A DNA stretch of 64,000 nucleotides. Origin: Acetobacterium malicum subsp. dehalogenans DSM 11527. GTDB lineage: Bacteria; Bacillota; Clostridia; Eubacteriales; Eubacteriaceae. Positions 1 through 8,856 of the stretch are shown in pieces. The position numbers and the translations under genes were made by a program. Every line of letters starts with the position of its first letter. Positions within the stretch are counted from its first letter, which is position 1. The stretch is from assembly GCF_000472665.1 (NCBI RefSeq), contig NZ_AXAC01000014.1:1-64000 (forward strand), in the 5' to 3' direction. Under the pieces are notes generated by a model, which was not told the origin of the DNA, did no database searches, and saw only the letters and a list, made by a program, of their open reading frames with translations.

Positions 1-1
1 C

Positions 2-280
2 ACAACCATTGTTTTTACCCGATACATCCTGCTGGAATGGCTTCGCCGAAACGAAAATGATGATAAAACCTTGTGTGAGTTATTCTTCAGGCTTTGTGAT
101 GACATCCAGGATATGGCACTCTCAACCGCTCTTCAAAGTTTGATGAGCTTATTTGTTGAACAATTGAATTCGGTAGGCTCTAGAAAGTCTACTCTGTTAA
201 AAAATCAACTCCAGCAATGGATTGAATCTCAGGCCTCTTTTATCAAGGCTTTGTTTGGTCAATTGGGCTGGGAAAGTTGA
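2..280 (+). CDS. Transposase, C-terminal part (IS4-like DDE family), cut by left edge
   Basis: The frame is open from base 2 to a TGA at 278-280, so the 5' part lies outside the window. The translation begins TTIVFTRYILLEWLRRNEND and continues with an LCELFFRLCDDIQDM-like stretch. This resembles the C-terminal tail of IS4-type DDE transposases, where a helix repeating FxRYxxLxxxxR is followed by an LFxxxxDxxQD motif. The catalytic DDE residues would be upstream and cannot be checked. No clear terminal inverted repeat was recognised after the stop, so the right end of the element is not defined. The family assignment rests on recognising the tail pattern. Confidence 0.6.
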   Translation, partial: TTIVFTRYILLEWLRRNENDDKTLCELFFRLCDDIQDMALSTALQSLMSLFVEQLNSVGSRKSTLLKNQLQQWIESQASFIKALFGQLGWES

Positions 281-319
281 GTTATTAAATTAATACCAAA
301 TCATCCGCCACTGTTAAAT

Positions 320-1129
320 TCAAAATGACTGTATAAGAATCACGCCTAACAGTCCCCAGGCGGTTCCCAGCATCGCCCCGCCGAGGACATCCCGGGGGTA
401 GTGCATGCCGACATAGATCCGGGTGATCCCGACCAAAAATGCCAGCAGATAACCAGCCAACCCGATAAAAAAGTTGACGTGAAAATAGGGTAAGAGAAAG
501 GTTGCCATAAAAAAGGACTGACTGGTATGGCCACTGGGAAAAGAACAGCCTCTGGCTCGTGACCCGACAATGCGACTATTTTCAATCTTTTTATAGGGTC
601 GGGTGCGATGAACCAGCATTTTTATCAGTTCTACCACAAACCATAATGATAAGGTGCCTAAGATAAAGGCATAGGCAAGGACGTGGTACCCCAAAAAATA
701 CAAAAGAGTGGCCAGGATCATCGCAAAAATCCCGTTGCCAAGCTGCGTCAATAACAGCATCGTCCCATCAAGCCAGCTCCGGCGGCGGCCATGCATATTA
801 AAATAAGTAAAAACCCAGACATCAATCCGTTGACCAACCGACCACACCAGCGAAATCGTGGTTAAAGCAAAAATCAGGACCAGGATCAGCAGCGAATTTT
901 GGCTTTTGACGGCGTCTGAAAAAATGATCCAGACATAATCAGGAATAACGAGCAGAAATGAAACAAGGACAATCGCAACCATAATTAACCAGTAAAGCGG
1001 GGGGATATGGCGGATCCCGGTTATGATTTTCTGCCCGGCGTCGCGAATTTTAGCCACCGGTAAGGGGCTTTTTTTAGTTGCTTTATGGCCATTGTCAGTA
1101 CCGGACTGATCCGGCTTATTGCTCTTCAT
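320..1129 (-). CDS. PAP2-family membrane phosphatase
   Basis: Predicted integral-membrane phosphatidic acid phosphatase / undecaprenyl-pyrophosphate phosphatase-like enzyme of 269 residues. All three signature motifs are visible: K-x6-RP (KMLVHRTRP, about residues 170-178), PSGH (in CSFPSGHTS, about 196-202), and R-x5-H-x3-D (TRIYVGMHYPRD, about 236-248). Several hydrophobic segments fit the usual six-helix core, with an extra N-terminal helix pair. I chose ATG 1129; a longer frame upstream lies inside the preceding gene. The start overlaps the end of the upstream diacylglycerol kinase gene by 14 bases, which implies translational coupling. Both neighbours act on lipid phosphates, so a role in lipid or carrier-lipid turnover is likely. 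The exact substrate cannot be told. Confidence 0.85.
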   Translation of the reverse strand: MKSNKPDQSGTDNGHKATKKSPLPVAKIRDAGQKIITGIRHIPPLYWLIMVAIVLVSFLLVIPDYVWIIFSDAVKSQNSLLILVLIFALTTISLVWSVGQRIDVWVFTYFNMHGRRRSWLDGTMLLLTQLGNGIFAMILATLLYFLGYHVLAYAFILGTLSLWFVVELIKMLVHRTRPYKKIENSRIVGSRARGCSFPSGHTSQSFFMATFLLPYFHVNFFIGLAGYLLAFLVGITRIYVGMHYPRDVLGGAMLGTAWGLLGVILIQSF

Positions 1130-2051
1130 GTGACGCGGTCGCCCCGACCATAACCGACAAAGCCTGGGGCTGGACTTGGATACGCACCGACCCTTCGCCC
1201 AAACTGATGCCATCGGCCATCACCGCCATGGCCGGTTCGGTGTCGATGACCATTTCACGGACCTGATAGTGCAAAATCCGGGGATCCTCGGGGTTATCGG
1301 TGCCGACGCCAGTCAGAATATAATTGATTAAATCGAGCTTGGATAGATCGGCAAAAAACATCACATCCAGTAAGCCGTCATGATAGGCATCGGGCGCACC
1401 GACTTGGTAATTACGACCGATATAGGGCATATTGGAAATTAATGCGGCATGACCCAACTCGCTGATTTCCTGACTATCGTCCAGAAAAAGATGGATGTCT
1501 GAGGGCGGAGCAGTTGTCAGAATGCCCAGAAAATCGCCGATCCGGGTGATGTTACCGTGCTGAATGTCATCCCCGGCGGGGAACAGGGTCGAAAATAATC
1601 CCACCGAACAAAGTTCGATAAATGGTGTACTGACACCGTTGCAAATGACCAGGCCGAGATCTATTTTTAAACGCTGTCCTTCGCTGAGGATGGCGACGGC
1701 CGCCGCAATATCGGTGGGGATACAGAGACTCAAGGCGATATTGTTGCGGGTTCCGGTGGGAACAATGCCAAGCGTCGCCGCTGAACCGTAGAGCGCCTTG
1801 GTGACCGAAGAAACGGTGCCGTCGCCGCCACACACCACAAACAGCTCAATGCCCTGGGCAATGGCCTCATCGACCACTTCCTGCAAGTTACTGTCGGGTT
1901 CAATTAAATAAAGTTCCGGGATTAACTGCCGGGCCTGCATTTCTTTAACGACCGCCATGATCTGCAGTGGGGATTCGTCATTCACGCCAGAACCGGGATT
2001 AAAAATAAGTTTAACACGCTGTGGCTGTAGCTTGGTATCTACCGTTTTCAT
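1116..2051 (-). CDS. Diacylglycerol/lipid kinase family protein (YegS/DagK type)
   Basis: Soluble 311-residue lipid kinase of the DagK catalytic family. It carries the N-terminal NPGSG motif (residues 18-22), the nucleotide-binding GGDGT motif (75-79), and PTGTRNN (98-104), where many relatives have D at the last position. Length is typical for the family. A good ribosome site (GGAGG) sits about 10 bases before the ATG. Its 3' end overlaps the start of the PAP2 phosphatase gene, so the two form a kinase/phosphatase pair in one transcript. Members phosphorylate diacylglycerol or related lipids; the substrate here is inferred only from the family. Confidence 0.88.
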   Translation of the reverse strand: MKTVDTKLQPQRVKLIFNPGSGVNDESPLQIMAVVKEMQARQLIPELYLIEPDSNLQEVVDEAIAQGIELFVVCGGDGTVSSVTKALYGSAATLGIVPTGTRNNIALSLCIPTDIAAAVAILSEGQRLKIDLGLVICNGVSTPFIELCSVGLFSTLFPAGDDIQHGNITRIGDFLGILTTAPPSDIHLFLDDSQEISELGHAALISNMPYIGRNYQVGAPDAYHDGLLDVMFFADLSKLDLINYILTGVGTDNPEDPRILHYQVREMVIDTEPAMAVMADGISLGEGSVRIQVQPQALSVMVGATASHEEQ

Positions 2052-2077
2052 CGTTTTGTCCTCCGTTTTTTTGGTTT

Positions 2078-2893
2078 TTATTTCCTGACTGGGATCGTAT
2101 ACTCAATATAACGGTGCATTTTTCCATCGGCGTGGACCCGGGTCAGGATTTTGCCGATGATATCACCTTCCGGCACAATGCCGTGGTCGCGGATATAGGT
2201 CACCAGCGGGTCAAACTGGCGTAAGGTTAAATTGCCATAGTCGCCCAGATCCATCACCGTACACAAACATAAACTCGCCGGCCGGATCTGCACCTCCGCG
2301 TTCAGCGGCAGATTTAACAGCGCGGCGTCAGCGCTTTCGACACACAGCCCCCAGGCATCGCGGTCGATGCGGGGGTCGGCGATGTCAGCAAAGGAAATGT
2401 GATGGGTAAACTCGACAAAGGGGATTTGCTTGAGCCAGTTGGCAAACAAGGGCTTTTCCTCGACCTCGCCATAATGATCACCGTTTTCGCGTCGGACATA
2501 GGTAAAATAACGATACTCGGGGGTATTGACGAACCAATAGCAGCCGACATTGTAGGGCAGACTTGCCAGTTTATCCTTGTAGGCGGAAATCTTGCGCTCC
2601 AGCATCTGATAATAGCGCAGTTTTTCATCGATGACCTGTTGTTTAAAGCCAATCCGCTCGACAAAAAAGTCCAGCGAATCATTATGAAGCATCTTGGAAA
2701 TATCTTTTAACGAAATGTCAAAGCTGCGGTAACGCATGCATTCCATCAGAAAAAAGATATCCCAGGTCTCATAGGTGCGGTAGTCACTGTTTTCCTGACG
2801 TTTGGGCGCAATAATCTGCTCTTTTTCATAATAGCGGATGGTCTCCACCGGCAGACCCAAGAGTTTGGAGACTTCCCCAATGCGATATGCCAT
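2078..2893 (-). CDS. MerR-family regulator with C-terminal effector-binding domain
   Basis: 271 residues. The N-terminal winged helix (about 2-70) starts YRIGEVSKLLGLPVETIRYY, typical of MerR proteins. A coiled-coil segment (about 75-125) follows, then a long C-terminal region resembling a GyrI-like or multidrug-sensor domain (from about 130). No metal-binding cysteine pair is seen, so a small organic ligand is more likely than a metal. The start has a strong GGGAGG ribosome site. The gene lies directly downstream of the old-yellow-enzyme gene, on the same strand. That gene has a MerR-type promoter with a 19-bp spacer at 5162-5192, so this protein is the natural candidate activator (inference). 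Confidence 0.88.
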   Translation of the reverse strand: MAYRIGEVSKLLGLPVETIRYYEKEQIIAPKRQENSDYRTYETWDIFFLMECMRYRSFDISLKDISKMLHNDSLDFFVERIGFKQQVIDEKLRYYQMLERKISAYKDKLASLPYNVGCYWFVNTPEYRYFTYVRRENGDHYGEVEEKPLFANWLKQIPFVEFTHHISFADIADPRIDRDAWGLCVESADAALLNLPLNAEVQIRPASLCLCTVMDLGDYGNLTLRQFDPLVTYIRDHGIVPEGDIIGKILTRVHADGKMHRYIEYTIPVRK

Positions 2894-2928
2894 GATTTTC
2901 CTCCCTCTAGTGGCTTCAGTTTTTTTTC

Positions 2929-2956
2929 ATTGTATCACATTTATACACTAAGACAA
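2929..2956 (-). promoter_or_regulatory. Promoter of the MerR gene
   Basis: On the minus strand TTGTCT (2951-2956) and TACAAT (2929-2934) are separated by 16 bp, a normal sigma-70-type arrangement just upstream of the MerR ribosome site. It lies to the left of the palindromic element at 2961-3172, so this gene probably has its own transcript. Confidence 0.5.
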
Positions 2957-2960
2957 ATAA

Positions 2961-3172
2961 AAAAGGATAGGGCTTTAAAAAAGCACCTATCCTTTAGACT
3001 GTCAAAAAAGATAACCCAGTACCGACAATTGTTACATCATGTTGTACGCATCGGAGCGGACACGGCAGAGCCTGTCCGATTCCGCGGCGAACAACAGATT
3101 AACAATTGGTCGGTACGGTAGTTTATAGATAACCTCAAGGATAGGGCTTTTACAAGCACCGATCCTTTTTTT
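2961..3172. repeat. 212-bp nested palindromic element, hairpins at both ends
   Basis: The whole segment is symmetric about base 3067. The outer hairpins are near-copies of each other. The left one (AAAGGATAGG 2962-2971 / CCTATCCTTT 2986-2995) has a T-run on the minus strand. The right one (AAGGATAGG 3137-3145 / CCGATCCTT 3159-3167) has a T-run on the plus strand. Inside, GTACCGACAATTGTTA (3019-3034) pairs with TAACAATTGGTCGGTAC (3100-3116) with one bulge. Further pairs are GTTGT/ACAAC, CGGA/TCCG, GGACA/TGTCC and GGC/GCC. It could be a MITE-like repeat, a structured RNA or an elaborate bidirectional terminator. It also ends transcription of the reductase gene at 3202. Confidence 0.7.
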
Positions 3173-3201
3173 ATCTTTAATTGTTAGCGGTGTAGTGGGG
3201 G

Positions 3202-5127
3202 TTACAGCGATAGGCCGGCATTAAAGCCGTCATTGATTGCCACCATGGCATTGCTGGTTTTAACAGCCCCGCCAACGACGATGACGTGGTTGTGAACAGC
3301 TGATAATGCTTCGGCCAGCTGGTTGTTGGGACGGTAGCCTAAAGCGATGACGACAGTATCGGCTGGCAGGGTCTGCTGGCCCTGGCTGTTTTCGATGATT
3401 ACCCCATCATCCAGAATTTCGACCACTTTGGTTTGGGTCATTTGGTTGACCTCATATTCGCAGAGAATTTTCATCAGATTGAACTTGTTGACGCCATCGA
3501 GATCGCTGCAGATCTTGGGCAGCATTTCGATGATGGTCACATCCCGTTGCTGCATCGCCAGATGCGCCGCCGTTTCTGAACCGACCTCACCGCCGCCGGC
3601 GACAACGATCTGATCACCGGTGGCCACATTGCCCAGTAGGGCATCCTCAGCGGTGACAACCAGGGCTTTGTCGATCCCTTTGATCGCTGGTTTGCAGGGG
3701 GTTCCGCCGGTGGCGACGATAACGGTATCCGGTTTTTCAGCGGCGACCAGTTCTTTGGTCACTTGGCGGTTGAGATGAATCGTCACCCCTAACTGATCCA
3801 GTTCGCTCGTGATCCAGTTGGTATAAGTGGCCAACTCACCCTTGCAGGGGGGATAAGCGGCGGATTTAAACTGACCGCCTAAAAAGCTGCCCTCTTCATA
3901 AAGCGTGACCTCGTGGCCTTTGATCGCCGCAGCGCGAGCCGCTTCCAGGCCACCGGGTCCACCGCCGGCAATGAAGACTTTTTGCGGTTTGGTGACTTTG
4001 CTATAATCCAAGTGATATTCTTGGCCCAGCGAGGGATTGACCAGACAGGTGATGGCTTCACCCACCAGTAATTTGCCAACACAGCCTTGCATACACCCGA
4101 TGCAGTAACGGATTGAGGTTAAATCACCAGCCTTGGCCTTGTTTGGCAACTCCGGATCGGCCAGGGAGCCCCGACCCATTCCGATGAAATCGGCTTTGCC
4201 CATTTCCAGCAGACCATCGGCCATGCGGGGATCATTGATGCGGTTGACCGTAAAGACCGGGATATCGACGAGCTGTTTGATCTCAGCAGCAAAATCGACA
4301 GTCCAGGCATGGGAAACATACATCGGTGAAACAATCCCCTTATTATGATCGCCATAGGCACCACTGGAAACATGCAGGGCATCAAAACCCCATTCGGCAA
4401 ATAATTTAGCCAGCACCCGGGATTCAGAAATGTCCCGGCCGCCCTGAACCACTTCGTCAGCCGAAAAACGGATCATGACCGGGAAATCGTCGCCGACCTT
4501 GCCGCGGATATTGGCATAGATTTCTTTAACAAAGCGTAAGCGATTGTCCAGACAACCACCGTATTTATCAGTACGTTTGTTGACATAGGTGGACATGAAT
4601 TCGGCAATTAAATAGCCATGTCCGGCATGCACTTCGATGCCATCAAATCCGGCCTGTTTAGCCCGTAAGGCACAGTCGCCAAAATCTTCAACAATCTGTT
4701 CAATCTCCGGAATGGTCAGCTCCCGGGGCAGTTGCCGCAACCACGGACAGGGGATTGCCGATGGGGCCACCGGCTGAACGCCGCCATTAACGAAGCTGGC
4801 GCTTTGGCGGCCGGCATGATAGATCTGGGCAAAGATTTTTGAATCATACTGATGAATGGTATCAGTCAGTTTTTTGTGACTGGCAATCTGATCATCATTC
4901 CACAGCCCGGCAATAAACTGATAGCCCATGGCATGTTGGCTGACGGCATAATCTTCGGTAATAATCAAGCCCCAGCCGCCCTTGGCCTTGGCTTCGTGAT
5001 AGGCAATATAACGATCGGTGGCGGTGCCGTCTTCATTGCAATAGTTGGCCACCATGGCGGTGACCGCCAGACGATTGGGAATCTCACACTGATTGATTTT
5101 CTTGGGTGTAAATAATTTAGTGAACAT
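3202..5127 (-). CDS. Old-yellow-enzyme NADH:flavin oxidoreductase (2,4-dienoyl-CoA / enoate reductase type)
   Basis: 641-residue flavoprotein. The N-terminal half is an FMN-binding TIM barrel (MFTKLFTPKKI onward). Next come four cysteines in C-x2-C-x3-C-x11-C spacing (residues 342, 345, 349, 361), which bind a [4Fe-4S] cluster in this family. The C-terminal half has an FAD-type AGGGPGG Rossmann motif (about 380) and a second NAD-binding AGGGEVG motif. Relatives reduce activated C=C bonds in enoates or dienoyl-CoA; the substrate here is unknown. I chose ATG 5127 over 5145 because GAGG lies 8 bases upstream of it. It also leaves a sensible leader after the MerR-type promoter at 5162-5192. Expression is probably induced by a MerR regulator. 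Confidence 0.88.
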   Translation of the reverse strand: MFTKLFTPKKINQCEIPNRLAVTAMVANYCNEDGTATDRYIAYHEAKAKGGWGLIITEDYAVSQHAMGYQFIAGLWNDDQIASHKKLTDTIHQYDSKIFAQIYHAGRQSASFVNGGVQPVAPSAIPCPWLRQLPRELTIPEIEQIVEDFGDCALRAKQAGFDGIEVHAGHGYLIAEFMSTYVNKRTDKYGGCLDNRLRFVKEIYANIRGKVGDDFPVMIRFSADEVVQGGRDISESRVLAKLFAEWGFDALHVSSGAYGDHNKGIVSPMYVSHAWTVDFAAEIKQLVDIPVFTVNRINDPRMADGLLEMGKADFIGMGRGSLADPELPNKAKAGDLTSIRYCIGCMQGCVGKLLVGEAITCLVNPSLGQEYHLDYSKVTKPQKVFIAGGGPGGLEAARAAAIKGHEVTLYEEGSFLGGQFKSAAYPPCKGELATYTNWITSELDQLGVTIHLNRQVTKELVAAEKPDTVIVATGGTPCKPAIKGIDKALVVTAEDALLGNVATGDQIVVAGGGEVGSETAAHLAMQQRDVTIIEMLPKICSDLDGVNKFNLMKILCEYEVNQMTQTKVVEILDDGVIIENSQGQQTLPADTVVIALGYRPNNQLAEALSAVHNHVIVVGGAVKTSNAMVAINDGFNAGLSL

Positions 5128-5161
5128 CTTGTACCTCGTTTTCATATTTGGATTTACTCAT

Positions 5162-5192
5162 AGGATAAACCCTCAAGTCACTTCAAGGTCAA
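5162..5192 (-). promoter_or_regulatory. MerR-type promoter (19-bp spacer) with dyad operator
   Basis: On the minus strand TTGACC (5187-5192) and TATCCT (5162-5167) are separated by exactly 19 bp, the overlong spacer typical of MerR-activated promoters. The spacer holds an imperfect dyad, ACCCTCAAGT-C-ACTTCAAGGT on the plus strand (5169-5189), with 8 of 10 positions matching between arms. It sits 35-65 bases before the reductase start at 5127. Confidence 0.7.
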
Positions 5193-5288
5193 GCTGTTAA
5201 TTAAAAAACTATCAAAGTTTTTTGTGCCTTAATTGTTTGATCATTACTTCCAGAATGCGAAAAAGAAAATCCGTCTGCTGCGACAGTT

Positions 5289-6812
5289 TTATTCGAAAGA
5301 GAAGGAAGCGTGGCTGAGATAGGAAAGAATATTCAATGTCAGCAAAATTCGCTCTCGCTCAAAGGCATCATCCAGATTAAAAGAAAAGAGCTGATCAATT
5401 TTATCGAGTCGGTAGCTTAAGGTATTGCGATGAATATGGAGGGCCGCAGCAGTGGGCAGGCTGTGTCGTTCGTGTTTTAAATAGGTCTCCAAGGTTTGTA
5501 CAAATTTTGTGTCATGTTCGGCATCGTAAGTCTTAAGAATCAGCATGCCCGGATGACACATAACGGCCAATTCATCTTTCTTGTCAAAACCGAGAAAGGG
5601 GTGATAGCGCATCACTTCCTGATAGCGATAAATCGTCGTCGACAGAGCCAACTGCTGTCCCAGGGTAATGGCGGTGGCAGCTTGAAGATAGAGGCGATGA
5701 AGATTGGCAAAACCCGGTATTTCATCGCTGATGCCGATGGTGCCGTTAATACTCTTGCTCAAGGTTTTTAATTTATTGATCAGACTGGATTGCTGCCGTT
5801 GAAGCTTTGGAAAAACAGCGACAATGGCATTTTTGTAAAAAACCGGTTTACAGCCGTTAATTTGTTCGAGTTGCCGCGAGATTTGTTCATTTTGCAGCTC
5901 GTCATGAAGGTCCGGATCGATCTTGACGACAGTGTAACCGTCATTGAGATCAAGCTTCAGGGCACTGACCTGATTTTTAATGTGAGCTAAGCGCATCGGT
6001 TTACCTTCTAGCATGTCGATAATAAAATGTTCATAATATCGGCCCCGGGTGGTCTGAAAATGCGGGTCAGAGCGGATCGCATCGAGGATATAGGGTCCTG
6101 CCAAATTAGTCAGTTCGACATCGCCCGGGGTGATTTTTTTGAGCATCCCAACCACAAAAAAATGGCCCTGGAGTTTACCTTTATAACGCATATTATAATT
6201 GATAAATGGTGTGTAGAAGAATTTAGAAACAATCAGATCAGCACAGCGACCGGATTCCATGGATTGTAGCTCATTGCTCTCGATCAGATTCATCACGATG
6301 TTATAAGGCAGGTAACCATCATTGAGAAGTCGCCGCCAGTTGGCACTCATTTCCGGCATTGTCTTCGGACCGTGGATCCCCAGCACCTTGAAACTGGAAT
6401 CCACCAGATAAACCGGGTTGCTACAGATTTTTGAAATAATTTCAACCACCTGCTGGAGGCCCTTTTTCTGAATGATCGCCTCGGTCAGTTGTTCAAACTG
6501 GGTGCGCAGCTCGTAAAATAGTTGCGAAATGCGATTAAACAATTCAAATAAAGAGCATTCACCAGCAATTACCAGTGCATCACAGGGAAAGGGACCGGAG
6601 CTGTTGAGTAAACACAGACCACTGCCAGCTTCACAAATGAATTCATTTCCGAGGGAACCTTCGCCAACATATAAAATGCCGCTTTTCAAGGTAGCCAGTT
6701 TTGGTGAAAGCAGCCGCACATCCGAAAAAACGGAGTGATTGGGGGCCTCCAGCACGGCCTCGTCGGTATTTAAATTCAATTTTTCCCAGATAATCTGCAA
6801 CGAAATTTTCAT
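5289..6812 (-). CDS. PucR-family transcriptional regulator
   Basis: 507-residue one-component regulator. The C-terminal helix-turn-helix (HSLPTAAALHIHRNTLSYRL, then DKI; about residues 455-490) is the PucR/CdaR-type domain. The middle carries the GGDEF-like CdaR region, and the N-terminal part is a probable ligand-sensing domain containing paired cysteines. The start was placed at ATG 6812, preceded by AAGGAG with ideal spacing; an upstream in-frame ATG lacks one. It diverges from the methyltransferase gene at 7030 across a short shared region, so it probably controls that gene and itself. Related proteins activate catabolic operons in response to substrates. The ligand here cannot be read from sequence. 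Confidence 0.87.
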   Translation of the reverse strand: MKISLQIIWEKLNLNTDEAVLEAPNHSVFSDVRLLSPKLATLKSGILYVGEGSLGNEFICEAGSGLCLLNSSGPFPCDALVIAGECSLFELFNRISQLFYELRTQFEQLTEAIIQKKGLQQVVEIISKICSNPVYLVDSSFKVLGIHGPKTMPEMSANWRRLLNDGYLPYNIVMNLIESNELQSMESGRCADLIVSKFFYTPFINYNMRYKGKLQGHFFVVGMLKKITPGDVELTNLAGPYILDAIRSDPHFQTTRGRYYEHFIIDMLEGKPMRLAHIKNQVSALKLDLNDGYTVVKIDPDLHDELQNEQISRQLEQINGCKPVFYKNAIVAVFPKLQRQQSSLINKLKTLSKSINGTIGISDEIPGFANLHRLYLQAATAITLGQQLALSTTIYRYQEVMRYHPFLGFDKKDELAVMCHPGMLILKTYDAEHDTKFVQTLETYLKHERHSLPTAAALHIHRNTLSYRLDKIDQLFSFNLDDAFERERILLTLNILSYLSHASFSFE

Positions 6813-6967
6813 TTGCAGCTCCTTTTTTTCTCGTTTTTTGTATTGTGCCGACGGCACAGTTTTTTTTTATTTATTCTCGGGCCAACCGTCCGATGTTTTA
6901 TTTTGTAAAAAGAAAGATAATACCAATAACAACGATTACAAAAGATGGATGTGTCCCTAGTATAGTG

Positions 6968-7010
6968 CATCGTTGGTTCTTTTGTCAAATTGTTGCATTG
7001 AAAATAATAG
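6968..7010 (+). promoter_or_regulatory. Possible PucR box and promoter for the 7030 methyltransferase
   Basis: TTGTCA (6982-6987) and TAATAG (7005-7010) are 17 bp apart and lie just before the ribosome site. The adjoining CATCGTTGGTTCT (6968-6980) resembles the Bacillus PucR box core CNTTGGTT. Both matches are partial. Confidence 0.35.
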
Positions 7011-7029
7011 ATTAAAAGGAGAAACACAA

Positions 7030-8040
7030 ATGAATGAACGAAAAAACATGGAGTTGATTTTCCAACATAAAAAACCGGATTGGATTCCCCATCTGGGGAA
7101 TGACACCTATGGTATCCGTGACTATATTGTCGAACGGCCAATCATGACCACCGGTGATGATGCCTGGGGCTGTCATTGGATCAGCTGCCCAACAGCACTT
7201 AACATTACCCATCCGGACACCAGCGATCTCAAATTTGAGGATCTGGATAACTGGCGGGAAAAAATCAACATCCCCGATCTGGACAAGGTCGATTTTACCC
7301 CAATGATCGAAGAAGCTAAGGCCTTTACCAACCGGGATCAAAAAATGACCCAATACGTCTCACTAAATGGAATTTTTGAGCGAACCCATATTCTGATGGG
7401 TTTTGAAAATGCCTTATGTGCCAGTATGGAAGAACCGGAGGAATTCGGGGAAATGCTGGAAGCCATTACCGAACATAAAATCCGGCTCTTTAAAAAAGTA
7501 TTCGAAATTGCTCAGCCGGACATTCTCGTCTACCACGATGATATGGCAACCCAGGCGTCGCAATTTTTATCAACTGATTTTTATAAACAGTATTTGTTCC
7601 CACGTTACCAACGAATTGTTGCAGCAGCTCGGGAAATCGGCTACAAGTATGTGGTACAACACAGTTGCGGGCGAATTGAAAAAATTATTCCTGACTGGCT
7701 TTCCTGTGGTTTTGACGGCTGGGACAGTGTCATGCCCTGTAATGATCTCGTTCAGGTCAAAAAAGAATTCGGTGACAAAATTGTCTTTATGCCTGGGCTG
7801 GATACCCAGGGAGTGCTCGGTAAAGCCGGTTCCAGTCGCCAGGAAATTGAAGCAATGGTGGTTCGCTGGATGAACATGCTGGCCAGTGACGGCACCGGCC
7901 TGATTATTGATGCGACCGTTGCCTACAGCTTAAATCCCGCCAATGAAGCCGTCTGTCTGGAATTTATCAAAAAGCACGGGAAACCGTTTATGGATGCAAA
8001 AAAAGCGGGTATTGAATATGTTCCTGATTTGGAAATTTAG
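7030..8040 (+). CDS. Corrinoid-dependent methyltransferase, uroporphyrinogen decarboxylase fold (stand-alone)
   Basis: 336 residues of the UROD/MtaA/CmuA superfamily, the group that includes methyl-donor:corrinoid protein and corrinoid:cofactor methyltransferases. The zinc-ligand motif H-x-C is present in VVQHSCG (H211, C213), with a later cysteine (in NEAVCLEF) as a possible third ligand. The start ATG 7030 follows AAAAGGAG. Unlike the operon at 9.7 kb, no corrinoid protein or pterin methyltransferase lies beside it, so it must use a partner encoded elsewhere. The corrinoid proteins at 11627 or 30224 are candidates. The divergent PucR regulator is the likely controller. The methyl donor (methoxyaromatic, methanol, methylamine or other) cannot be decided. 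Confidence 0.82.
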   Translation: MNERKNMELIFQHKKPDWIPHLGNDTYGIRDYIVERPIMTTGDDAWGCHWISCPTALNITHPDTSDLKFEDLDNWREKINIPDLDKVDFTPMIEEAKAFTNRDQKMTQYVSLNGIFERTHILMGFENALCASMEEPEEFGEMLEAITEHKIRLFKKVFEIAQPDILVYHDDMATQASQFLSTDFYKQYLFPRYQRIVAAAREIGYKYVVQHSCGRIEKIIPDWLSCGFDGWDSVMPCNDLVQVKKEFGDKIVFMPGLDTQGVLGKAGSSRQEIEAMVVRWMNMLASDGTGLIIDATVAYSLNPANEAVCLEFIKKHGKPFMDAKKAGIEYVPDLEI

Positions 8041-8088
8041 TCAACGGAATTAAGTTGCGACCAGCCCGAAGCTATCCATATTAGACGA

Positions 8089-8763
8089 TTATATGTCATG
8101 ATACTCCAGCCGAATCGATGACAAATCGGTCATCTCATACTCAATTCGACTGGCATAGCTTTTGGCCTCAGTAATAATCCTATCCTGCTCAATCGGATCC
8201 AAACCCAGCAGCTTGAGATGGAGGATGTTACACATATCGAGAATAGCTTCGGTCTTGGCGGTAATATCCCCATCTTTTTTTGCTCGGATCAACTGAACCA
8301 GGGAGGCCACAAAAATGTGAGCATACATCCGCAGGGTTTGGTCGTCTAAATTCAGTTTAAGAAAATCCGCCTGCTCGATAAAATGCTGGTGATCTGATTC
8401 AATTAACAGTTCGCTGAGAATATTCGCGCAAGCCAGTTCGTAGTAGAAGTTCATGGTTGGGTTGTGAGAATGAAATATGCTTATCCAAGTTCGGATGTGG
8501 ATGGTGTCACGGAGGATTTTGTTCTGCTTGACCGGAATGATTTCAAATAATTCGGTATTCAGATTTCTGAGAAATTCTTTGCAGATAATTCCGGCCACCT
8601 CAGCTTTGCTGTTGAAATGATAATTTAATCGGCTCAGCGAGAGACCAGATTCTCTGGCAATATCCCGGATGGTGGTGGTATTGTAACCCTGGTTATAAAA
8701 CAGGGCGGATGCGGTCTTGATGATTTTATCTTTTGTTTCGATGCTTTTTTTATAACTTGCCAT
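8089..8763 (-). CDS. TetR-family regulator
   Basis: 224 residues. The N-terminal TetR helix-turn-helix spans about residues 10-57 (KIIKTASALFYNQGYNTTTI, then RDIARESGLS and YHFNSKAEV). The C-terminal ligand domain is not recognisable. AGGAAG precedes the ATG. It is convergent with the methyltransferase at 7030 and in tandem, 93 bases downstream, with a second TetR gene at 8857. The two TetR proteins are only distantly similar. Its target may be the 9.7 kb methyl-transfer operon or the lone methyltransferase gene, but no operator can be assigned to it. Confidence 0.85.
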   Translation of the reverse strand: MASYKKSIETKDKIIKTASALFYNQGYNTTTIRDIARESGLSLSRLNYHFNSKAEVAGIICKEFLRNLNTELFEIIPVKQNKILRDTIHIRTWISIFHSHNPTMNFYYELACANILSELLIESDHQHFIEQADFLKLNLDDQTLRMYAHIFVASLVQLIRAKKDGDITAKTEAILDMCNILHLKLLGLDPIEQDRIITEAKSYASRIEYEMTDLSSIRLEYHDI

Positions 8764-8856
8764 AGTCTTCCTATTCTTAAAAAAGTTGATGATTGGTCAT
8801 AACATTGAGCTGACAACCTAGATAGTTCAATTTTCGTATTTGTTGCGTATTTTACA

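Noticed and set aside
2930-3121. Short open frame through the palindromic element as a small protein
   Set aside because: It has no ribosome site, and the DNA is explained by nested inverted repeats.
6982-7000. TTGTCAAATTGTTGCAT before the 7030 methyltransferase as a sigma-54 promoter
   Set aside because: The -24 element is TGTCAA, not TGGCAC, and the gap to TTGC is 4 rather than 5 bases.
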